Source of the DNA: Ypsolopha sequella
Lineage: Eukaryota; Arthropoda; Insecta; Lepidoptera; Ypsolophidae
Length of the DNA stretch: 64,000 bases
NCBI GenBank assembly: GCA_934047225.1
Contig: CAKOHE010000042.1
Location: 390,001 to 454,000, forward strand
Direction: 5' to 3'
The notes under the pieces were generated by a model. It searched no databases. It worked only from the letters and a program-made list of their open reading frames with translations, and had not been told where the DNA came from. Shown here piece by piece: positions 32,269-41,783 of this stretch (position 1 is its first letter; each line of letters opens with the position of its first letter). A program made the position numbers and the translations under genes.

Positions 32269-32589
32269 TCAGGCCACCCTAGAAGGACGTAGGCCGACTT
32301 AATTTCCATAGGTTATCTCAAAAAAAAAAAAACAGAAAATTTACGCCGTTCTAGATCATAGTTATAGTTATTATGGTACATAATTTTATCATTATTTTTT
32401 TTATGAATTTTCAGATATGACGTCACTTGGGGAGTTTTAGGCATTATACACATTTCTAAACAGTCTTTTCTCAAGTGACGTCACACGAAGTCAAATGGAA
32501 GTTACTGGTACTTCGTAAAAATATTCATCATCATGATGTTTTTTAGACCCCAAGTTCTAAAATAGGGCTTATTAAACAAAAATCTTTCG

Positions 32590-32875
32590 ACACACCTTAA
32601 CATAATTTATAGCACACCGTGCGTAAAATGACCACTTTACGCACGCTGCGCGTGCGTAAAGTCGGCATTTTCCGCACTTGTGCTATAAAATATTATACGA
32701 AACTCGTGCGAGAAACTTTTTCTCAACTCGTGTGATTGCAGCGTGCGTAAAGTGGTCATTTTCCGCACTTCTGCTATAAAAAATTATACGAAACTCGTGC
32801 GAGAAACTTTTTCTCGACTCGTGTGATTGCAGCACTCGCCTTCGGCTCGTGCCGCAAACTCACACTCGTCAGAAA
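32590..32875 (+). repeat. Tandem repeat with GTGCG/ACTCGTGCG units (about 105 bp)
   Basis: Two long units share GTGCGTAAAGT, CATTTTCCGCACTT(G/C)TGC, TATAAAA(T/A)ATTATACGAAAC and TCGTGCGAGAAACTTTTTCT. It includes a small palindrome GTAAAATGACCACTTTACGC near 32625. Confidence 0.75.
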
Positions 32876-32929
32876 ACGTTTCATCGCTCTCGTATCGTAA
32901 TGTACTATTAATCTATTCCATTGTTGACA

Positions 32930-33095
32930 TACTGAAGAAGGGCAATGTCAAGAGTACCCGGAATAGTAGAGCTTGTATGACTAGATTAATGAATGTGGAA
33001 GAGGCGAAAGAGGTGTGTCAGGGCCGTAGCAGATGGAAATCTTTAGTCTCTGCCTACCCCTCTGGGAGACAGGCGTGACTAATTGTATGTATGTA
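32930..33095 (+). pseudogene. LINE-type C-terminal fragment
   Basis: The frame reads VEEAKEVCQGRSRWKSLVSA then YPSGRQA and a stop at 33076-33078, followed by GTATGTATGTAATG. This short C-terminus and simple-repeat ending is a recurrent lepidopteran LINE 3' end. The upstream part of the frame is unrelated A+T-rich sequence. Confidence 0.45.
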
Positions 33096-33182
33096 ATGTA
33101 CATAATATAAAAATACTTATGACAGTTGTATTATTTTAATAAGAGTATTAATCACAGAGTAGTGATCACAGAGTATGCCGAC

Positions 33183-36100
33183 CTGTGAGTGTGTCGACAG
33201 GTGGCAGCACTTCCTCTGACATGCGCACGTCGCTCGCGAGCGACAACTCCGTCTCGCTGCCCCAGCGACGCTGCAGCAACAATAACACAGGTTAGTGCCT
33301 AACATAACAACACACATACTATAGACCATATTTTGGTGTGTAGACTCCTTTACAGCGTACAGCGTACTGAGTGTACCTTATAGTGCTCGAGCGAGATGAC
33401 GACCCTGTCTCCCTCGACGAGCTCTGCCCACTCCGGCAGCGATTGTGTCACCACGTGCGGGAACCTGCAAAATTAAATTATTAGCTTTTTCTTTTTGTTC
33501 TTTTTTATAGATTCGTTACAATTACCGACGTATCAGTCGATTATCCCCGTTATCACTGGGCAGTAAGGTACGCTCACCTCCTCGCGATGGCGACATGCAG
33601 GTACGGCGAACGCAACTTCTCCGCAGTCGGCTTGGTCTTGCGTTCGTCCTGCACAAACATTATATGTTTATATACCGGATGGAAATAGACCACTTTTAAA
33701 TGAACTACACATTCTACCGATCATACTGAATCACTTTTCCCAAGAATCATACCCGCGTGAACCATTAGTTTAGGTACTATTTGAGTTTAAAGAATAATGT
33801 ATGAACCCTAACGTATCGAGATACGGGCATTGTTCCGTGAAACAGCTACTTACGCACAGCGTTCTAAAATAGACCTTTTCACCTAACTAGCTCTGTTGCT
33901 TAAAAACTGTGAGCAAAATCGATTTTTGCTCACTGGTTTTAAACAGTGAAGAATAGTGTTTCAAATTAAGAACACTGCGAATTGTTCAAAAACTCCATAT
34001 CCTTTGCTTAAGAGAAAGAGAGACAGCAAACATCAGCATGGCGGCTATCTCTTTCATTCTATATGTATTCCATATACTTTGGGAGGCTATATACAGCCCC
34101 ACAGCTTGTCGGATACCATAGGCAAGGTAAACTTCTCGAAATGCTGTGTATGGCCTCGCAAAAACTCCCGCGTGATGGTTATGTTTTGCGTTTTCGATCG
34201 GTTTATCAAAGATTTTCCTACTTTTCGCGACTTTTGAGATTCAATTGACACTCCTTACATTTTATTTTATGTGCAATATATGGTGTATTGCTTAAAGAAT
34301 TCAATTCTTATAAGTTCGTTCGAAAAGATGGTGTCTTTACATCTGTGTTTTCTCGTTAGTGAAGTGAAAAGTTGTATGTGTCACACGAGAGCAAATTTAT
34401 TCATTTATTCTGTTTCTTGTGCCTTTGAATCCTTCACCACGCTCAGGATTCTAACTTAGAATCTTTGCTCTCTTGGCACAAAGAGCTATTCTCTTGCTAT
34501 CTCTAAAGATATCGCTCTCGCATAGATGTAGGTTTTTAGGAAGAGAGAGATAGCGCCTAACTTCGGGTGTACAAGTAAGATTGTGCTGTACTTGAGGAAG
34601 CCATATTAAAGGGAACTCCTAATCAACTATAATAGTGGTACCAGGACCACATGGGATGCGAGGCGGTGATACAGACATTTAAGGCGATTACCATCGCCAA
34701 ATTAGCAGCTCGATATGTGTCAGTACGAATATCAACGGAAACGACATTGAAATAACGTTCATATCAGCGCGCAATGTATAGTGGCTGTTACGACGCTCGC
34801 TGCGTCCTTAGAGGGCGAAATAAGAGAAAATTATACTTTCCACTTGGACGTTATTGTTCGATTGAATAATCCTATGTTATGTTTATAGCTATCAAATTTA
34901 TCTATTTATCAAAGCATAAATGAATTCAATCGGCCAAGCCACTTAGGAGCAGTAGGAAATTCAAGCCAAAAAACACCATTTAGTTAATACATTTTTTCAT
35001 GTAGAAGTTTTGGTGGTATGAAATAGAAAAATGTTGCATATGTTGTCTAAGAGTTGGTTATTCATAATACATTTTTTCATTATTTTTGGCTTGGCCGTAA
35101 ACGAGAAGTAGGCTTTAGAAAGTACCCATTTGGCAATAGTAAGGCCCTTAATTGTGCGCGCCAGTATTTAAGGAAGGTGTCCGCCGTCGCTTTCTTCAGC
35201 TCGTGCCAACGACGCTGCAACCCCACCAGCGACATCGTCTTGCCGCTGCAAACAATATTATATTATCTATGAGTCGTCATCATCGTCCGATTGATTTCGA
35301 ACTTTGATAAAAACAGGTAGAAATAGCGGCTGAAAGAGGTATATTGGGCCATAATGGGCACACCAATGGGGTTGCTGAATGCATGTCATTGGTTCATATA
35401 CCATAGTATTTATAAGATCGCATACGAGAAAGAAATAATAATTAAAATACTAAAAAGAAGTGTCCGATGAATTTACACTCACGTTTTCTTATACTCGACC
35501 TCAGCGTGCAGCCATGCCGCCTGGCGACGTCGCTCCTGCCCGCACTCCTCCACGTGACACGCCTGTAACAAGTGTTACATTCGGACCATATACTCCCAAA
35601 TAGGTGAGTGATAGATGAGATGAGAAATACTTGGTCGATGCACACAAAATTCAAATTCACACAGTTTACACATAATACAAATTTAACATTTTATTTTACT
35701 GATGCCGGGCTCGACTGTGGACGTAACACCATCTTACTTGGAGACCCCCTCAAAGTAATTCGGGGGAGAGTAAGAGGACAGCTCACAGGCAAAAAACCAG
35801 GAGGCCCACCATGCCTGGGACCGATGGATGGCGGTATATCCATCCCTAATAGCCGGGCCTTATATGGAACAGACTGGTGACTGGCAGCGGCGTCACTGGT
35901 GCGAGGGTTCCGGCACCGCGCTCACCAACCCGCCTGCCCAGCGTGTGTGAGTATGGGCAATTCTTCCAGGATGACCGCCGGGAGTGGCAAAGTCCTGGAA
36001 AGGCTTATGTCCAGCAGTGGACGAACTAGGCTGATGGATGGATGAGAGTCAAATTTAGTAAGTTATAAAAATATATTTAATAAAATAATAAACGTACATG

Positions 36101-37362
36101 AACTAAATTAACTAAATTAAACACATGCATCATTGATAAATTGATACCTTCATCTCATCAATTACTCGTCAGTGGGTCTTAGGATCGAAGTGTTAGCGCT
36201 GGACCTGGCTACCTAACTCTTTTGTTGACCATACATCCAAGTGTCAGCGCTGGGCCTGTCTATCTAACTCTTTTGTTGACCATACATCCAAGTGTCAGCG
36301 CTGGGCCTGTCTATCTAACTCTTTTGTTGACCATACATCCAAGTGTCAGCGCTGGGCCTGGCTATCTAACTCTTTTGTTGACCATACATCGAAGTGTTAG
36401 CGCTGGGCCTGGCTACTTAACTCTTTTGTTGACCATACATCGAAGTGTTAGCGCTGGACCTGGCTACCTAACTCTTTTGTTGACCATACATCAAAGTGTT
36501 AGCGCTGGACCTGGCTACCTAACTCTTTTGTTGACCATACATCGAAGTGTTAGCGCTGGGCCTGGCTACTTAACTCTTTTGTTGACCATACATCAAAGTG
36601 TTAGCGCTGGACCTGGCTACCTAACTCTTTTGTTGACCATACATCGAAGTGTTAGCGATGGACCTGGCTACCTAACTCTTTTGTTGACCATACATCGAAG
36701 TGTTAGCGCTGGACCTGGCTACCTAACTCTTTTGTTGACCATACATCGAAGTGTTAGCGCTGGACCTGGCTACCTAACTCTTTTGTTGACCATACATCGA
36801 AGTGTTAGCGCTGGACCTGGCTACCTAACTCTTTTGTTGACCATACATCGAAGTGTTAGCGCTGGACCTGGCTACCTAACTCTTTTGTTGACCATACATC
36901 GAAGTGTTAGCGCTGGACCTGGCTACCTAACTCTTTTGTTGACCATACATCGAAGTGTTAGCGCTGGACCTGGCTACCTAACTCTTTTGTTGACCATACA
37001 TCGAAGTGTTAGCGCTGGACCTGGCTACATAACTCTTTTGTTGACCATACATCGAAGTGTTAGCGCTGGACCTGGCTACATAACTCTTTTGTTGACCATA
37101 CACCGGCATTTCAAACTTCGAAAAGTAACGGATTAGGAAAAATTGTATCACTATTCGTTCATTTACTACACAATTACAAAATAACAAACAACTATTTATC
37201 CCGTCGTATTTTCAGGCGCGATCGCATGCCTTCTCAACAAGGTGTGAACACACTGCGTATAAACGATCCAGTATGGTCATTCCATTAGATAGATGTACAG
37301 ACCTGAGCTATGTGGAACAGTGTGACGAGCGGCCGCAACTACTCGTACAGCCGGACCGACTC
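33183..37362 (-). CDS. Unrecognised spliced host gene, six exons, one in-frame TAG
   Basis: Six GC-rich minus-strand segments have strong splice sites and compatible phases: 37362-37303, 35562-35483, 35245-about 35131 (donor least sure), 33648-33578, 33464-33377, 33270-33183. Products in order include LRPLVTLFHIAQ; CHVEECGQERRRQAAWLHAE; MSLVGLQRRWHELKKATADT; ERKTKPTAEKLRSPYLHVAI; HVVTQSLPEWAELVEGDRVV; RRWGSETELSLASDVRMSEE. Phases join without a shift wherever both borders are clear. The RRWHELKKA piece recalls the W-x2-LK core of Myb/SANT-type domains, but I cannot name the protein. Exon one has TAG after seven codons (37339-37341). First and last exons were not found. Introns hold a LINE fragment, a 51-bp minisatellite and other repeats. 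Confidence 0.5.
33660..35096. other. Intronic-type sequence with one TTAA repeat
   Basis: 34679-34797 begins TTAAGGCGATTACCATCGCC and carries TCAACGGAAACGACATTGAA; its inverted relative is at 53060-53174. The rest shows no supported feature. Confidence 0.4.
35697..36045 (+). mobile_element. LINE fragment (RTE-like tail)
   Basis: Starts GATGCCGGGCTCGACTGTGG, continues ATCTTACTTGGAGACC and AGCTCACAGGCAAAAAACC, and ends TGTCCAGCAGTGGACGAACT + AGGCTGATGGATGGATGA. Relative of 12516-12735. It lies in an intron of the minus-strand gene, in opposite orientation. Confidence 0.55.
36050..36118 (+). repeat. Dispersed A+T-rich repeat, copy 3 (partial)
   Basis: TTATAAAAATATATTTAATA + AAATAATAAACGTACATGAA matches 21895-22030. 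Confidence 0.45.
36188..37102. repeat. 51-bp minisatellite, about 18 units
   Basis: Unit GTTGACCATACATCGAAGTG + TTAGCGCTGGACCTGGCTAC + CTAACTCTTTT repeats with exact 51-bp spacing. Left units carry GTCAGCGCTGGGCCTGTCTA variants, and right units are nearly identical, so expansion was recent on the right. It is open in one plus-strand frame only because 51 is a multiple of three. It lies in an intron of the minus-strand gene. Confidence 0.92.
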
Positions 37363-37458
37363 CTGCAAATGAGAAAATGAACGAATGAGAGAATGAACGA
37401 ATAAACACGTAATTGCATAAATAACAAGATATTTAATAAATACAAAAAAAGACGGAAT
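37363..37458. other. Intronic-type sequence
   Basis: Contains a short GAATGA-type simple repeat near 37380-37400; nothing else. Confidence 0.3.
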
Positions 37459-37514
37459 GGTAGGGGAGCCCAGCGGGCTAAAAAAATATCATAATCAGGG
37501 CGAAAAAGCGATAG

Positions 37515-37718
37515 CTACGCAGATGGAGGCTGATGAGAGATTACTGAAAATATATATGATAAGTCCCAGATAGGGGGCTTTTGCACGGGAGGGGGGATTA
37601 AAGATGGCTGCCGCTCGTCATCTTTAAAAAAATCCATTTGCTGCTGTGTGGTTAGGTTATTGAGTTTGGTATCATTTTCGTGTAAATCGATGGTGTAGAA
37701 TTCATTTCTGGTATTCAT
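37515..37718 (-). CDS. 67-aa ORF in the left inverted repeat
   Basis: ATG to stop within the left arm. It starts MNTRNEFYTIDLHENDTKLN, is followed by a Gln/Asp/Lys-rich middle and a proline-rich stretch (PSLIPPPVQKPPIWDLSYIF), and ends HQPPSA. Differs from its mirror copy at 38837-39040 at one residue (N in place of H). No known domain was recognised. The frame could be a first exon of an element-encoded protein or a short peptide. That it is open in both arms says little by itself, since the arms are nearly identical. Confidence 0.35.
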   Translation of the reverse strand: MNTRNEFYTIDLHENDTKLNNLTTQQQMDFFKDDERQPSLIPPPVQKPPIWDLSYIFSVISHQPPSA

Positions 37719-38409
37719 TTGTATAGTTTTCTAAGAAATTTTTCGAGAAATTGGCAAAACAATCAAAATGTCACCCATATATTTTTTCTTCCAAGGTATA
37801 TAACTTTTTTTAGCCATATGAAAAGCAATAAAAAAAAATACTCAGATGAAGCTTATTTAATGCCAATCTTAAAAAATATAAATTATAAGCATCTTGTTAT
37901 ACATCAACATGTTGAAAAAAAATAACGGCGGCACCAATAACGACGACACTCTATGAGAAAGGAATAAATATTGTATATCCGTTCTTTCATTTCATTTGAT
38001 ATCATAAGAATTCAATAGGCACTTATAAACTGATGATGTAGAACTCATTTCTGGTATTTATTTTTGTAGTTTTAATAGAATATAATAGAAATTTAGCCAA
38101 AAGTTCAATTATTCTGATTTTTGTTTTTCAGCCTTCATATCTTCTTGACTGGGATATAATTTGCAATAAAATTAGTCAATAAATTATTTATGATGCAAAT
38201 TCAAAGAAATATAAATTTGATTAAGGAACTCATGTGGTGAGGCAAGTGATTTAATGCCAAAACCGGAGGTTGGTCCCGTGCACAAGCGGTTTCGTTGTTT
38301 ATATATATCGGAAAATTGTATGTATTTGAAAAACACATTTGTTTTTATTAGAAACTTTAATCAGCTTGAAAATTCGTCAAAAAACCAACAAAAACGCCAT
38401 TATTTTTAT

Positions 38410-38730
38410 TTAAAAGTCGTCATCATCATCTTCTTCAGAGTAATAAATATCGTCTTGTACACTGTCTTCATTATCTGAAACTTCTGCAATGTCATCAAAT
38501 CCTTCAGGCACATAGCTCCCTTCTAGCCAAACTGGCTGATATTTTGCATATTTTACTTGCCATCCGTTGCTTTCTGGCATGGTATTTAAAGGATATGCTA
38601 TTTCAGCCTTGTTAAAATTACATCTTTTATAACTTTTGCAAAAGAGCGTTTTTTGTTGGTGGGTATAAGCAAGGGTCTGAATTCTTGATATTTTTAAAGA
38701 TATTTTGTCCTTCTTTAGGCTAATTAGCAC
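38410..38730 (-). CDS. Acidic-tailed frame in the element interior
   Basis: Open for 106 codons on the minus strand, beginning at GTG rather than ATG. A TTTCTCCAG acceptor-like site lies upstream near 38771, so it may be a last exon. The product has a basic, Cys-containing middle (FCKSYKRCNFNKAE), then WQVKYAKYQPVWLEGSYVPE and a strongly acidic end (YYSEEDDDDDF). AATAAA follows the stop within ten bases. I do not recognise it; it may be the C-terminus of the element's original protein. Alternatives are a captured gene fragment or chance. Confidence 0.35.
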   Translation of the reverse strand: MLISLKKDKISLKISRIQTLAYTHQQKTLFCKSYKRCNFNKAEIAYPLNTMPESNGWQVKYAKYQPVWLEGSYVPEGFDDIAEVSDNEDSVQDDIYYSEEDDDDDF

Positions 38731-38836
38731 TTAAATTCTGGAAAAATGTACTTGCTCAATATCTGGAGAAAGAGGCAATAATATTAATATGGCTGGAACA
38801 AAAAAGTTTTTAAGTGCTAATTAGAAAACTATACAA

Positions 38837-39040
38837 ATGAATACCAGAAATGAATTCTACACCATCGATTTACACGAACATGATACCAAACTCAATAACC
38901 TAACCACACAGCAGCAAATGGATTTTTTTAAAGATGACGAGCGGCAGCCATCTTTAATCCCCCCTCCCGTGCAAAAGCCCCCTATCTGGGACTTATCATA
39001 TATATTTTCAGTAATCTCTCATCAGCCTCCATCTGCGTAG
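38837..39040 (+). CDS. 67-aa ORF in the right inverted repeat
   Basis: Mirror copy of 37515-37718 with one residue changed (DLHEHDTKL). It has the same ATG, stop and proline-rich segment. Reads out of the element to the right. Confidence 0.35.
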   Translation: MNTRNEFYTIDLHEHDTKLNNLTTQQQMDFFKDDERQPSLIPPPVQKPPIWDLSYIFSVISHQPPSA

Positions 39041-39153
39041 CTATCGCTTTTTCGCCCTGATTATGATATTTTTTTAGCCCCCTGGGCTCCCCTACCAGAA
39101 GGTAATGGCGGATTTAAGTTAAGTGGGCGGGAGCCCTGTCTGACACGTACAGG

Positions 39154-39987
39154 TTGAGTTGCGGGGTGAGGCAGGGGGGTTTGAGCTTACCAACGCTCTT
39201 CAACCTGTACATTAACGAGCTTATCGTCGCACTCAGCGGGTGCCATGTTGGATGCCATGTTGATGATGTTTGCTTTAACAGCATTAGCTATGCAGACGAA
39301 ATGGTGCTGCTGAGCGCGTCGATAGGTGGACTCAGAGAACTTGTAAACAAATGCGAAATTTACGCCCATAGTCATGGCCTTAAATACAATGTTAAGAAGA
39401 GCAAACTTATGGTTTTCAAGTCTGGGTCAAAATGTCCGACAGAGATCCCGCCAGTCAGGCTGTATAACGTGCCCTTAGAGCGGGTACATACTTTCAAGTA
39501 CCTGGGTCATATTGTGACACCCGACCTGAAGGATGACGATGATATTGAACGAGAAAGGAGGGCGTTGTCGGTGCGAGCAAATATGATAGCCCGCAGGTTT
39601 GCCCGTAGCTCGAAGGAAGTAAAAATTACCTTATTCCAAGCCTTTTGTACATCTTTTTATACGGGCACACTGTGGTTATCATACACGCAGAAGTCGTACA
39701 ACGCTCTTCGCGTTCAATACAATAATGCGATGAGGGCACTGTTGCGGCTGCCCCGCTTCTGCAGCGCGTCGGGGATGTTCGCCGCAGTGCACGTTGACTG
39801 CTTTTATACCACCATGCGCAGGCGAGCAACTGCGATGGCGGGCAGGGTGCGGGACAGCGGTAACAGTCTCCTCAGTGGCAGGCGCTACACACTCTGTCGT
39901 ACCAAGTATGGAGCAGATAGCGTCAGCATCAACACTTTGTGGTTATTATTGTTTCTGTGTATTTCTTTTTTTTTGTATTCTTTTTAA
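39154..39987 (+). pseudogene. LINE RT fragment with altered YADD box
   Basis: A 277-codon frame covering the RT palm to the C-terminus: GVRQGGLSLPTLFNLYINEL at residues 4-23, the catalytic box as YADE (usual YADD), HTFKYLGHIVT, then RERRALSVRANM, ARRF, LRVQYNNAM and CSASGMF. The fragment at 22355-22833 is a close relative. The second catalytic aspartate of the A-D-D motif is Glu, which should cripple polymerase activity. 5'-truncated, and the last 20 residues look random. The downstream region ends in ATTATTATTATT near 40062, the same tail type as its relative. Confidence 0.75.
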
Positions 39988-40178
39988 ATTTTAGTATTTT
40001 AGCAATTTATTTATAAATATGGATTAATTTATCTGAAATAAATGAATATTATTATTATTATTTATTCCTATAATAAATTTCTTCCACGAGGTGTTGTCAG
40101 AGGTGTTACCGAAAATGTTATAGGAAAATGTTCGCATGTTCTTGCGTTGTTCAAACCGAACGAGCGATCATTCTTAGA

Positions 40179-40342
40179 TCATTATCATTATCACTACATA
40201 ATATAAAACAAAGTCGCTTCCCGCTGTCTGTCTGTCCCTATGTATGCTTAGATCTTTAAAACCACGCAATGGATTTTGAAGCAGTTTTTTTAAATAAATA
40301 GAGTGATTCAAGAGGAAGGTTTATATGTATAATACATGCATA
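40179..40342 (+). mobile_element. Non-autonomous Helitron fragment, 3' truncated
   Basis: ATCACTACATAATATAAAAC + AAAGTCGCTTCCCGCTGTCT and TTTATATGTATAATACATGC match 54887-55064 closely, but the CTAG terminus is missing here. Confidence 0.65.
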
Positions 40343-40559
40343 ATATAGTAGAGAAACACTGATAATTTTAGAGGTTTCTAATGTGATGTTGTAAATAAAC
40401 ACATTTTTTTGCGCTTACGTTGCAAACGCTGGCTGAACCCTACGATCAAAATAATGTACTACAATATTGTACACCTTAAAAAGGTCTACAAAAAAGTCCG
40501 CAATGGTATGTGTCTATATCTCAGGGATATATCACAATAACCATTTCTTATCCTTTACT
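40343..40559. other. No gene seen
   Basis: A+T-rich sequence between the Helitron fragment and the protein relic. Confidence 0.3.
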
Positions 40560-40882
40560 TTTTACGAGAAATAATGGATTCCAATTCGATTGGCGGATGA
40601 AGAATCTTTTATTTCAGCATTGTACTGTTCATGAGCCTGATCGATCCCCAATGCAGAAAATAGTCTACCTGTCTTACGGATGACAAAGTTTTTTAAAACA
40701 TACATAAAATTAAAATTAGCCTTGGCATATGATATAGGTATTTGATACAATCAACAAAGTTTACTAAACCCTCAGATTGGTCTGAGACTAAAACATTCAT
40801 ACCGTTGTTATTCAACTCTTCATGTACAGATGGTGCCTTTTCAGTCAATTCTTCCATGTCTTTCAAATTAACAGATAACCAC
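40560..40882 (-). pseudogene. Relic of an uncharacterised conserved protein (3' part), split by the BEL/Pao element
   Basis: The minus strand continues the frame from 46310-46208 across the LTR element. It reads WLSVNLKDMEELTEKAPSVH, then after a frameshift near 40740 NFVIRKTGRLFSALGIDQAH + EQYNAEIK. The pattern NYARWL-x-V-x-L(R/K)DM ... F-V-x-(R/H)KT ... FSA-x-x-IDQAHEQ-N is one I recall from uncharacterised proteins in many invertebrates, possibly transposon-related. The frame is broken and carries the 5-bp ACCAC target duplication at 40878-40882. Not functional here. The family name is unknown to me. Confidence 0.5.
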
Positions 40883-41314
40883 TGTTCACGCTACACTACG
40901 TTACCAGCCTGACGTTCGAACATGACATGTGCATGACTAATATCGCGGCGCTGCGCTGGCGCCACCTGGCGACACAATAGACTCGCGTGCTGCCAACCCA
41001 CGGTTCACTCTCTCTGTTTTTGCCGCAACCGCCGGTCGAAATATACATGTGTACATATTCGCGCCGCCGATACAAACAATCTCGCGTATTTACCGTGTCT
41101 TGTGAACATATCAGTGCTGTGTATTACTCCGAGACATCCAGCTCATCACTGCTCATCACCGCCAACTCAATCAGCCCAACGAGAGGAGACGAAACACGGC
41201 GGATTTGCCGGCCCATCGAAACATTCTAACCAGGTCAGTGCACCCACATTGTTTCCACAATTCTCCTGTGTCAAATCCCATCCGCCCTGCAGTTTCTGTA
41301 ATCCCGCGATTACA
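40883..41314 (+). repeat. 5' LTR
   Basis: 432 bp, TGTTCACGCT...CGCGATTACA. TG...CA-type ends. Matches the 3' LTR without visible difference. Confidence 0.95.
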
Positions 41315-41318
41315 TTTT

Positions 41319-41335
41319 TGGTCCTTCGAGCCGGA
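41319..41335 (+). promoter_or_regulatory. Primer-binding site, tRNA-Tyr type
   Basis: TGGTCCTTCGAGCCGGA is complementary to the 3' end of insect tRNA-Tyr (acceptor strand pairing with 5' CCTTCGA) including CCA. It starts four bases after the LTR, the normal position for priming minus-strand synthesis. Confidence 0.85.
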
Positions 41336-41353
41336 CCAACCGGTTCAAGGTCG

Positions 41354-41672
41354 GTGGGACTTTGTGAACGCACGCAACCGGTGCCGACGCTATTTGGGTC
41401 CTCATTATGAGAACGAGTGCAGGTCTACACGTGCATGCAAGGAGTGTGGGCGGTCTGACCACCACACTTCACTGCATCGCCATGGGGCCATGTCTCCGAC
41501 ACGATCATCTGCTCATTTGCTGCCTCCGTCTCTACGTGAGCAGCCCAGACAGCGCTCAGCGCATGAGCCTCAATACCATTCGGCACATGCTACACAGGCA
41601 TACACGTCCCATCCCAACTCGCCCACTCAATCGCGATCGCCAAGTAGGTCTCGGGTAGGTAGTCAACAGTGA
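41354..41672 (+). pseudogene. Gag remnant (nucleocapsid end only)
   Basis: About 105 codons ending at TGA 41670-41672. It retains a zinc-knuckle-like region: CRRYLGPHYENEC (second Cys of the expected C-x2-C replaced by Tyr), then CKECGRSDHHTSLH, then a Ser/Pro/Arg/His-rich tail. In BEL/Pao elements this follows a capsid of several hundred residues. Here the knuckle starts some 60 bp after the primer site, so matrix and capsid are deleted. The open frame extends left into the LTR only by chance. The stop is followed by CTA and by an open in-frame linker into pol. Confidence 0.6.
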
Positions 41673-41783
41673 CTACCTACAATAACAGAGCACTATGAAG
41701 GCGAGGACGACCAGCACTCAGCACACTCAGCACACTCATCACACATTCACTCATCACATACACACTCAGCTCATTGTCACTCA

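Larger units (their letters stand above)
37459..39096. mobile_element. Long-TIR element of unknown family with mirrored ORFs
   Basis: 1638 bp with 276-bp inverted repeats at 37459-37734 and 38821-39096, nearly identical (a handful of differences). Ends read GGTAGGGGAGCCCAG. Each arm encodes the same 67-aa frame, so the two face outwards. The interior carries a 106-codon minus-strand frame with an acidic tail, and a third, degenerate copy of the arm's inner end near 38035-38110. No target-site duplication is obvious (flanks GACGGAAT and AGAAGGTA). I cannot assign it to a transposon superfamily. Confidence 0.7.

Noticed and set aside
33198..33290. Plus-strand exon reading of the same GC-rich segment
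   Set aside because: It also has possible splice sites, but the minus-strand reading joins in phase with neighbouring exons.
36222..37136. 304-codon plus-strand frame of 17-aa repeats
   Set aside because: A 51-bp minisatellite stays open because its unit is a multiple of three; no ATG and intronic position.
41205..41353. Extension of the gag frame into the 5' LTR and primer site
   Set aside because: Lies in LTR and primer-binding sequence; open by chance, with the same frame in the 3' LTR.
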